Shown piece after piece: positions 57,974 to 64,000 of a DNA stretch of 64,000 nucleotides. Source of the DNA: Leisingera methylohalidivorans DSM 14336 (GTDB taxonomy: Bacteria; Pseudomonadota; Alphaproteobacteria; Rhodobacterales; Rhodobacteraceae). Under the pieces are notes generated by a model. That model was not told the origin of the DNA and did no database searches. It worked only from the letters and a program-made list of their open reading frames with translations. Position numbers and translations under genes: made by a program. Within the stretch, counting starts at the first letter, position 1. Every line of letters starts with the position of its first letter. Location of the stretch: positions 2,816,371 through 2,880,370 of the forward strand of contig NC_023135.1 in assembly GCF_000511355.1 (NCBI RefSeq), read 5' to 3'.

Positions 57974-59154
57974 GGCTGACAGCAATCACCGAACGGCTGG
58001 CCGGATTGGGCGGCGGCAAATGGGAAGTGCACCTGAAAGCACGGCAGCTGGCCGAAGCAGGGGCCGATCTAGTCGAGATGACCATCGGCGAGCCGGATGT
58101 GCCCACCCCGCCGGACCTGATTGAAAGCGCCGCGCAGGCGATGCAGGCAGGCCGCACCGGCTATTCCGACGGCCGTGGCGAGGCGCGCCTGCGCGCCGCC
58201 CTGGCCGACGCCTATACCGCCAGCCGCAGGCGTCATTTCGGACCGGAGAACATCCTCTGCTTTCCCGGCACCCAGACTGCGCTTTATGCGGTGCTGCAAG
58301 GCGTTGCGGAACCCGGCACCGAGGTGCTGGTGGGCGATCCGATGTATGCCACTTACGAGGGCGTCATCCGCGCCTCGGGTGCGGACATGGTGCCAGTGCC
58401 GCTGCGGCCTGAGGCCGGTTTCCGGATGCAGGCCAGCGACCTGGCCGCGCGCATCACGCCGCGCAGCCGTGCCATCCTGCTGACCACCCCGCACAACCCC
58501 ACCGGCGCTATCCTGACCGCTGAAGACCTGCGCGAAATTGGTGAACTGGCCCTCAAGCATGACCTCTGGATCATTTCCGACGAGGTTTACGAGCATCTGG
58601 TGTTCGAGGGTGCGGAGTTTGTATCGCCGCTCTCTGAACCGGCACTCGCCGACCGGGTGATCGCAGTCTCCTCGATCTCCAAATCCCACGCCGCACCGGG
58701 GTTCCGCAGCGGCTGGTGCGCCGGACCGGCCGAGTTCTGCACTGCACTGCTGCCGGTGTCGGAGACCATGCTGTTCGGCAACCAGCCCTTTATTGCCGAC
58801 ATGACCGAAAAGGCCGTGCGCGACGGCTCCCCGGTGGCGGCCGGCATGGCCGCCCGCTTTGCCGCCCGCACCGATTTGCTGCTGCAGCGGCTGCACGGTG
58901 AAACCGAACTGCGTGTCCACCGTCCCGAGGCCGGCATGTTTGCCCTGATCGACGTCTCTGCCACCAACATGGACGGTGATGCCTATGCTTGGGATCTGCT
59001 GGACAGCGGCGTCGCCGTCATGCCCGGCTCCGCCTTTGGCGACAGCCTCACAAACTGGGTGCGTGTTGCCCTCACCATCGACGACGGCAGCTTTGCCACT
59101 GCGCTGGACCGGATCACCGCCCACGCAAACCGCAAGTCCAGGAGCGTCGCATGA
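57970..59154 (+). CDS. aruH: PLP-dependent aminotransferase, probably arginine transaminase
   Basis: The 394-residue class I/II enzyme has the PLP lysine Lys238 (SSISKSHAAPGFRSGW), Asp204 (ISDEVYEHL) and the NPTGA loop at 176-180. Size and operon partner match AruH, which transaminates arginine with pyruvate to 2-ketoarginine (5-guanidino-2-oxopentanoate). It overlaps the TetR stop and the next start (ATGA), so it is translationally coupled on both sides. Assignment rests mainly on the AruI-like decarboxylase and arginine-type genes around it; a broader substrate range is possible. Confidence 0.7.
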   Translation: MRLTAITERLAGLGGGKWEVHLKARQLAEAGADLVEMTIGEPDVPTPPDLIESAAQAMQAGRTGYSDGRGEARLRAALADAYTASRRRHFGPENILCFPGTQTALYAVLQGVAEPGTEVLVGDPMYATYEGVIRASGADMVPVPLRPEAGFRMQASDLAARITPRSRAILLTTPHNPTGAILTAEDLREIGELALKHDLWIISDEVYEHLVFEGAEFVSPLSEPALADRVIAVSSISKSHAAPGFRSGWCAGPAEFCTALLPVSETMLFGNQPFIADMTEKAVRDGSPVAAGMAARFAARTDLLLQRLHGETELRVHRPEAGMFALIDVSATNMDGDAYAWDLLDSGVAVMPGSAFGDSLTNWVRVALTIDDGSFATALDRITAHANRKSRSVA

Positions 59155-60755
59155 CCAAGGCAACAGTTGGCGAGGCTCTGGTGGCAGGGCTGAAGGCACG
59201 CGGCGTGACCTGCGTGTTCGGCATCCCCGGCGTGCACACGGTCGAGCTGTACCGCGGGCTTGCCGAGTCCGGCATCCGCCACGTCACCCCCCGCCACGAA
59301 CAGGGCGCAGGCTTCATGGCCGATGGCTATGCCCGGGTCTCCGGCCAGCCCGGCGTGGCCTTTGTGATCACCGGCCCCGGCCTCACCAACACGCTGACCC
59401 CGATGGCCCAGGCGCGGGCGGATTCGGTGCCGATGCTGGTGGTCTCCGGCGTCAATGCCAGCACAACGCTCGGCAAGGGCCACGGCCACCTGCACGAGCT
59501 GCCGGATCAGCACGCGCTGATGGAAACCGTGGCGCTGACCTCCGAACATGTTGCCGCCGCAGCAGACCTGGACGCAGCGCTGGACCGCGTCTTTGCCCCT
59601 TTCGCCGCAGGCCGCCCCGGCCCCACCCATATCCAGATCCCGCTGGACGTGGCCGGCACCGCCTCTGAGGACAGCGCGGCAGCATCAGCAGCCGCCTGGC
59701 CGCGGCTGGACCCCGCTTTGATTGCGCAAGCGGCAAACAGGCTTTCAGCAGCCGCCAAAGTTGTGATCCTGGCCGGCGGCGGCGCGAAAGCCGCAGGCCC
59801 AGACCTGCAGTCCCTGGCCGAACACCTGGACGCGCCGGTGGTGCAGACGGTCAACGCCCGCGGCCTGATGCACGGCCATCCGCTGACGGTCCCGGCCAGC
59901 CCCAGCCTGCAGGCCGTCCGCGGGCTGATTGAAAAGGCGGATTGCGTGCTGGCGCTGGGAACCGAGCTGGGCCCAACCGACTACGACATGTACGCAATCG
60001 GCAGCCTGCCCCGGATGGCCGGGCTGATCCGGGTGGACATCTGCCCGGAACAACTGGCCCGGCACAACACGGAACTGGCAATTCCGGGATCCGCCGCCGA
60101 GGCCGCCGCCGCGCTGCTGGCCATGCTCACGAGCACGCCGAAGCAAACCCAGGGCGCTGCACGCGCCGAACAGGCCCGCGCCGCCGCATTTAAGGAAATC
60201 GGCCCGGACTACCGCGCCCAGGTCGAAGTGCTGAACGCCATGCGCGCAGCGGTGCCGGGCGCGCTCATAGTGGGCGATTCCACCCAGCCGATCTATGCCG
60301 GCAACCTCTACTACGACCACGACCGCCCCGGCGGCTGGTTCAATGCCGCCACCGGCTACGGCGCGCTTGGCTACGGCATTCCCGCCGCCATCGGCGCCTC
60401 GCTTGCCGACCCGTCCGCGCATGTGATCTGCATTGCAGGCGACGGAGGCGCCCAGTTCTCCCTGCCCGAGATCATGGCCGCCGCGGATGAAAACCTGCCC
60501 GTCACCTTCGTCATCTGGAACAACCGCGGCTACGGCGAGATCGCCACCTCGATGGAGGCCGTGGGCGTCCCTGTCGTGGGCTGCGACCCTACCCCGCCTG
60601 AGTTCGGCCCCGCCGCCGCCTCCTTCGGCATTCCCTACACCCGCACGCCGATGGATCCTCAGGCCGTCGCTGCGGCCCTCGCCGCAGCCAGCCGCAGCGG
60701 CGCCCCGTCCATCGTCGAAATCGAAATCACCGGACCTGTTCCGGGTCAGGAGTAA
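59151..60755 (+). CDS. aruI: Thiamine-diphosphate enzyme, probably 5-guanidino-2-oxopentanoate decarboxylase
   Basis: The 534-residue enzyme belongs to the acetolactate-synthase-like family: catalytic Glu50 (TPRHEQGAGFMADGYARVSG) and the TPP motif GDGGAQFSLPEIM ... VIWNN. An ATG at 59151 with AGGAGCG upstream, overlapping the aruH stop, fixes the start. In the arginine transaminase pathway AruI decarboxylates 2-ketoarginine to 4-guanidinobutyraldehyde. Its place between the aminotransferase and a DDAH-type gene supports this, over acetolactate synthesis; there is no small-subunit gene nearby. Confidence 0.75.
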   Translation: MTKATVGEALVAGLKARGVTCVFGIPGVHTVELYRGLAESGIRHVTPRHEQGAGFMADGYARVSGQPGVAFVITGPGLTNTLTPMAQARADSVPMLVVSGVNASTTLGKGHGHLHELPDQHALMETVALTSEHVAAAADLDAALDRVFAPFAAGRPGPTHIQIPLDVAGTASEDSAAASAAAWPRLDPALIAQAANRLSAAAKVVILAGGGAKAAGPDLQSLAEHLDAPVVQTVNARGLMHGHPLTVPASPSLQAVRGLIEKADCVLALGTELGPTDYDMYAIGSLPRMAGLIRVDICPEQLARHNTELAIPGSAAEAAAALLAMLTSTPKQTQGAARAEQARAAAFKEIGPDYRAQVEVLNAMRAAVPGALIVGDSTQPIYAGNLYYDHDRPGGWFNAATGYGALGYGIPAAIGASLADPSAHVICIAGDGGAQFSLPEIMAAADENLPVTFVIWNNRGYGEIATSMEAVGVPVVGCDPTPPEFGPAAASFGIPYTRTPMDPQAVAAALAAASRSGAPSIVEIEITGPVPGQE

Positions 60756-60759
60756 CCTC

Positions 60760-61542
60760 ATGAAAAACCCTTCCTTTGAGTTCAGCCGGGCCATCACCCG
60801 CCGCCCTGCCTCCACCATCGCCAACGGCCTGCGGGCCGAGGACATCGGCAACCCGGATCTGGACAGCATGCTGGCCGCCCACGCAGCCTATGTCGCCGCC
60901 CTGCGCAGCACCGGCGCCGAGGTGATCGAGCTGGAGCCGCTGGACGCCTTCCCCGACGCCCAGTTCGTTGAGGACACCGCCCTGTGCCTGCCCCAGGGCG
61001 CCATCCTGATGCGCCCCGGCGCGCCGTCGCGGCTGGGCGAAGTGGCTGAAATGGCCCCGACGCTGCGCGGCTGCTACGAAAATGTCCGCGAAATCAAAAG
61101 CCCCGGCCATATCGAAGGCGGCGACATCCTGGTGACCGGCAGCGAAATCCTGGTCGGACGGTCCGACCGCACTGATGCCGCAGGCGTCGCCGAACTGGCC
61201 GCGATTGCCGCCGAATGGGGCCACAGCCTCCGCGAGGTTTTCACCCCCGAAGGCGTGCTGCACTTCAAGACCGACTGCTCGCTGATGGACGCCGAGACGA
61301 TCCTGTCCACCAAGCGCCTGGATGCTTCAGGCTGCTTCGAAGGCTACCGGGTGCTGCATGTCGCCGAGGGCGAGGAAGCGGCCGCCAATGCCATCCGGTT
61401 CAACAATCTGGTGCTGATGGCAGCAGGATTCCCGCGTACCGCCGAAGTGCTCAGCAAGGCAGGTTACGAGATCGTCGAGATCGACAACACCGACTGCGCC
61501 AAACTGGACGGCGGCATGTCCTGCCTGTCGCTGCGCTTCTGA
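60760..61542 (+). CDS. Dimethylarginine dimethylaminohydrolase (DDAH)-family enzyme
   Basis: The 260-residue amidinotransferase-fold hydrolase starts at ATG 60760, 5 bases after the previous stop. Its catalytic triad is visible: Glu119 in HIEGGD, His168 in LHFKTDC and nucleophile Cys255 in GGMSCLSLRF. DDAH hydrolyses asymmetric dimethyl- or monomethyl-arginine to citrulline plus di- or methylamine. In this operon it would feed or branch from arginine breakdown. A different guanidino substrate, for example an AruI product, cannot be excluded. Confidence 0.85.
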   Translation: MKNPSFEFSRAITRRPASTIANGLRAEDIGNPDLDSMLAAHAAYVAALRSTGAEVIELEPLDAFPDAQFVEDTALCLPQGAILMRPGAPSRLGEVAEMAPTLRGCYENVREIKSPGHIEGGDILVTGSEILVGRSDRTDAAGVAELAAIAAEWGHSLREVFTPEGVLHFKTDCSLMDAETILSTKRLDASGCFEGYRVLHVAEGEEAAANAIRFNNLVLMAAGFPRTAEVLSKAGYEIVEIDNTDCAKLDGGMSCLSLRF

Positions 61543-62634
61543 TTCCCGCGGCCGCGGTCCCTCCGTCTTCCGCGCAGCGGCGGCCAGCCTGGCTGCGGGG
61601 AACCCTGGAGCGGACCGCGGCCTGCCCCCGCCCGGCGCTCAATGGCGTCTGCCAGCCGGAACAGAGCAGAGGCACCCATTCGCCGCTATGGCGCGCCGAT
61701 GCCTCCGCCCAAGATGCCGGATTTGAACGGGAAAATTGACCGGCAGTCTATTGGTAATAGCTGTTCATCCCCGCAAACCCCTGCCACTGCGGGAAGCAAA
61801 ACCCGACGTACAGAGAGGCTTTCCCAGGCCGCAATCCGACCTGCTTGGGCATATTGGTGCACTCCTCGTCAGCACTGCGGCTGCAGATCGGCCCCCCCCC
61901 CTCTCATCACCAAACACAACATGAAGCCGCCAAAGACCCCTGATCAACAGGTTCGCAATGGCCGCCTTCAGATTGAACTGCTGCGTGGTGATGGGCGGGT
62001 ATCAATATGGAGGGAGATGTCGAAGCAGGAAGATGAAAACACTTAGGTGCCTTTCAGAGCTCTCCCGGCGATGAACTCCGTCCTGTCGCGCGGCATCGCA
62101 CTCAAGCGCAAATCAGCTGCTGCGCAGCATACGGAGGGCAAGCCACCCAATCGCCAACTTTCTCAATGATTTCAATGAGTGATGGCGGAGACGCAGTCAG
62201 CCCACCCACACCGGAAGACGAAATAATAAAATTAATATCAGTACGTTAAAACTTCTCACCGCCTCAGAAGAAAAAATTGTGCAGCAAAATGATAGCAAAA
62301 CAAATCTAGGGCCTTTGCCTGGCGTGACCGCCTGACCTGCCAGCGCCAGCGGCAGGACAGGCACTAACATTTAAGGGAACCATTCTGATTGGGTTTCACC
62401 CGGAGCGGCAGCAGCCCGGTGACTTCAGCCATGCCAATTTGGCGCAAGGCACCTTTGGGCCGGGCCTGGCTGGGCCAAAGGCGCCTGCCGGGCCGGAACC
62501 GGAATGCCCGGCGGGTAAGGGGCTTCCGCAAACAGCAGAAAACATGGAGACTGAGGGCGCGAAGACTATTTCAAGTTCAATGCAGCGCAGCGCACAGATA
62601 AGACTTTGTAAGTGCATGGAGAAAGGGAAACCCG
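61543..62634. other. One-kilobase region before the MTHFR-type genes
   Basis: No credible gene. It contains an 11-base inverted repeat (61550-61560 GGCCGCGGTCC with 61612-61622 GGACCGCGGCC), a short patch near 61738-61860 (VIAVHPRKPLPLRE) vaguely like a LysR ligand domain, an AT-rich block (62220-62310), and GC-rich inverted repeats at about 62440-62510 that could be leader RNA structure for the next genes. Confidence 0.45.
61550..61622 (+). terminator. Inverted repeat after the DDAH gene
   Basis: GGCCGCGGTCC at 61550-61560 and GGACCGCGGCC at 61612-61622 pair across a 51-base loop that itself contains a small hairpin (GCCAGCCTGGC). It starts 8 bases after the DDAH stop. No T-tract, so if it terminates it does so weakly or with Rho. 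Confidence 0.4.
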
Positions 62635-63207
62635 TTGTACAGGATTCGCCTGTTTGCCATTCGCCACTCCCGCAGCTTTGAGTGGATATACAAGCGCGTG
62701 GAAAGGGTCATGATCGCGCTGGACCCGGTCCTGGGAAGGATCGGGTATGAGCGGGTCGAGCGCCCCATCGCCTTGGTGGAGAAATGCGTCAAGACCGTGC
62801 TGTTCGATTGCAAGATGTGCGGGCAGTGCGTGTTGTCATCAACGGGCATGTCCTGCCCGATGAATTGCCCCAAACAGCTGCGCAACGGCCCCTGCGGCGG
62901 GGTGAGGCCGGGTGGCTTCTGCGAAGTCAAACCGGAAATGAAATGCGTTTGGGCGCTGGCCTGGGACGGGGCGTCGCGAATGAAAGGGGGCGCGCAGATT
63001 CACACCGTGCTGCCGCCGGTCGAGCGCAACCTCGAAGGCTCTTCCTCCTGGCTGCGGGTCAGTCGCGAAAAAGCGGCGCATCTGCGGGAAGCCCGGGAAA
63101 AACGCCGTACGGCCATTGCGGACGCCTTCCCGGATGCCCGCAAAAACGAACCCTCAGCCGCGCCGCTGGCGGAGGAGCCCACCCGGGCTACGAAGGGTAA
63201 CAAATGA
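62635..63207 (+). CDS. Methylenetetrahydrofolate reductase C-terminal domain protein (MTHFR_C)
   Basis: The 190-residue protein carries a cysteine-rich iron-sulfur-type domain (DCKMCGQCVLSSTGMSCPMN; CPKQLRNGPCGGVRPGGFCE) typical of stand-alone MTHFR_C proteins, which partner MetF-like enzymes in C1 pathways using corrinoid methyltransferases. TTG 62635 behind GAGAAAGGG gives the N terminus MYRIRLFAIRHSRSFEWIYK that fits family members; ATG 62710 behind GGAAAGGG is an alternative. Its stop overlaps the metF-like start (ATGA). Electron supply to the reductase is inferred. Confidence 0.85.
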   Translation: MYRIRLFAIRHSRSFEWIYKRVERVMIALDPVLGRIGYERVERPIALVEKCVKTVLFDCKMCGQCVLSSTGMSCPMNCPKQLRNGPCGGVRPGGFCEVKPEMKCVWALAWDGASRMKGGAQIHTVLPPVERNLEGSSSWLRVSREKAAHLREAREKRRTAIADAFPDARKNEPSAAPLAEEPTRATKGNK

Positions 63208-64000
63208 TGGATCATACCTTGCCCCAGCCCTACTCGGCGCCGCCCGAAGGCCATGTTTCGCACAGCCGGCTGGAACGGGTGCTGCGCTCCGGCCGCTTTG
63301 CCATCACCGCAGAGCTGAACCCGCCCGACAGCGCGGACCCTGCGGACGTCTATGATGCCGCGCGCCCCCTCGGCGAGGTTGCCGATGCAATCAATGCCAC
63401 CGATGCCTCGGGCGCGAACTGCCATATGTCCTCGATCGGAATCAGCGCGCTGCTGACCCGGGCGGGGTACTCGCCTGTGTACCAGATCTCCTGCCGGGAC
63501 CGGAACCGCATCGCCATTCAGGGCGACGTGCTGGGGGCGGCGGCCATGGGGGTCAGCAATGTGCTGTGCCTGACCGGGGATGGTGTAGGAGTGGGGGACC
63601 AGCCGGGAGCCAAGCCCGTATTCGATTTCGATTCACTGTCGCTGCTACGCACCATCCGGACAATGCGGGATGAGCGTAAATTCCTGTCCGGGCGCACCAT
63701 CAAAAATCCGCCGCTGCTGTTTCTGGGAGCGGCGGAGAACCCCTGCATTCCGCCCTATGAATGGCGCCCCGAACGACTGGCCAAGAAAGTGGAAGCCGGG
63801 GCTGAATACATCCAGACCAATTACATTTACGACGTCCCCCTGTTCGAAAAATTCATGGCACGGGTGCGGGACCTGGGGCTGGACAAGAAAGTTTACATCC
63901 TGGCCGGCGTCGGTCCGCTGGCCTCGGCGCGGGCGGCACGGTGGATGCGCTCCAATGTGCCGGGGATCCATGTGCCGGACGCGGTCATTGACCGTATGGA
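63204..64000 (+). CDS. MetF-like methylenetetrahydrofolate reductase, N-terminal part (runs off the window)
   Basis: 265 codons are visible from ATG 63204 (or 63207): MMDHTLPQPYSAPPEGHVSH, then FAITAELNPPDSADPADVYD, DASGANCHMSSIGIS and VLCLTGDGVGVGDQPGAKPV, all typical of the flavin-dependent MTHFR barrel. The enzyme interconverts methylene-THF and methyl-THF. The overlap with the MTHFR_C gene shows the two are co-translated as a two-subunit reductase. In corrinoid-methyltransferase pathways it may run in the oxidative direction. The 3' end is outside the window. Confidence 0.88.
   Translation, partial: MMDHTLPQPYSAPPEGHVSHSRLERVLRSGRFAITAELNPPDSADPADVYDAARPLGEVADAINATDASGANCHMSSIGISALLTRAGYSPVYQISCRDRNRIAIQGDVLGAAAMGVSNVLCLTGDGVGVGDQPGAKPVFDFDSLSLLRTIRTMRDERKFLSGRTIKNPPLLFLGAAENPCIPPYEWRPERLAKKVEAGAEYIQTNYIYDVPLFEKFMARVRDLGLDKKVYILAGVGPLASARAARWMRSNVPGIHVPDAVIDRM

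Noticed and set aside
59151..60755. Acetolactate synthase large subunit (ilvB)
   Set aside because: No small subunit or ilv genes nearby; it is co-translated with an aminotransferase and DDAH-type gene, which favours an AruI-type decarboxylase.
61736..61924. Short plus-strand frame (TGSLLVIAVHPRKPLPLREA) resembling part of a LysR ligand domain
   Set aside because: Only about 45 residues with weak similarity, no helix-turn-helix nearby and no ribosome site; too little to call even a pseudogene.

Overview
The window (about 60% GC or more by eye) looks like an alphaproteobacterial chromosome of the Roseobacter group (Rhodobacteraceae), plausibly a Leisingera/Phaeobacter-type genome. The basis is gene content (PrkA/YeaH pair, Lap-type adhesin secretion, a large glycine-cleavage operon, nosRZDFYL, many ABC uptake operons for osmolyte, sulfonate and amino-acid type compounds) and codon usage. 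No rRNA or tRNA gene was seen, so genus-level placement is an inference.

Layout. 1-2.1 kb: end of a yeaH-like gene and prkA (minus strand). 2.9-10.2 kb: a Bap-like adhesin with Ig-like repeats and its dedicated type I secretion system (outer-membrane protein, ABC exporter, HlyD adaptor), then a secreted trypsin-like protease. 11.1-16.6 kb: a decayed chemoreceptor behind CtrA-like sites, and three response-regulator/histidine-kinase genes. 17.0-21.0 kb: an IS graveyard, with one well-preserved IS3-type element, two truncated IS3-type remnants joined to each other, and an IS256-type element killed by a stop codon. 22.0-33.3 kb: GntR and XRE-cupin regulators, then lpdA-lipA-agcS-usp-gcvT-gcvH-gcvP, a complete glycine uptake and cleavage operon followed by an AraC-type regulator. 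gcvP has lost its own stop through a 3'-end frameshift and reads straight into that regulator. 33.4-38.0 kb: a polyamine-type (PotABCD) ABC operon whose second permease has an unusual tail.

38.5-40.0 kb: a LysR pseudogene fused to the tail of a dimethylglycine-dehydrogenase-like gene. 40.0-45.8 kb: a TauABC-type sulfonate ABC operon, a LysR regulator and an HpsN-like (sulfopropanediol) dehydrogenase. 45.8-54.0 kb: nitrous oxide reductase operon nosRZDFYL with a leader gene; nosR and nosL are both frameshifted while nosZ, nosD, nosF and nosY are open. 54.1-61.5 kb: an amino-acid ABC importer, a TetR regulator with a clear palindromic operator, and aruH/aruI/DDAH-like enzymes, read here as an arginine/methylarginine catabolic locus. 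62.6-64.0 kb: an MTHFR C-terminal-domain protein and the start of a metF-like gene.

Two themes run through the window. One is nitrogenous, C1 and sulfonate compound scavenging: glycine, methylated glycine, polyamine-type cations, sulfonates and arginine derivatives, with folate C1 units produced by GcvT and used by the MetF-type enzyme. The other is ongoing gene decay: at least eight reading frames are broken by stops, small indels or IS-type rearrangements. The intact operons also repeatedly carry perfect GC-rich hairpins between genes, often after a transporter, binding-protein or abundant-protein gene.
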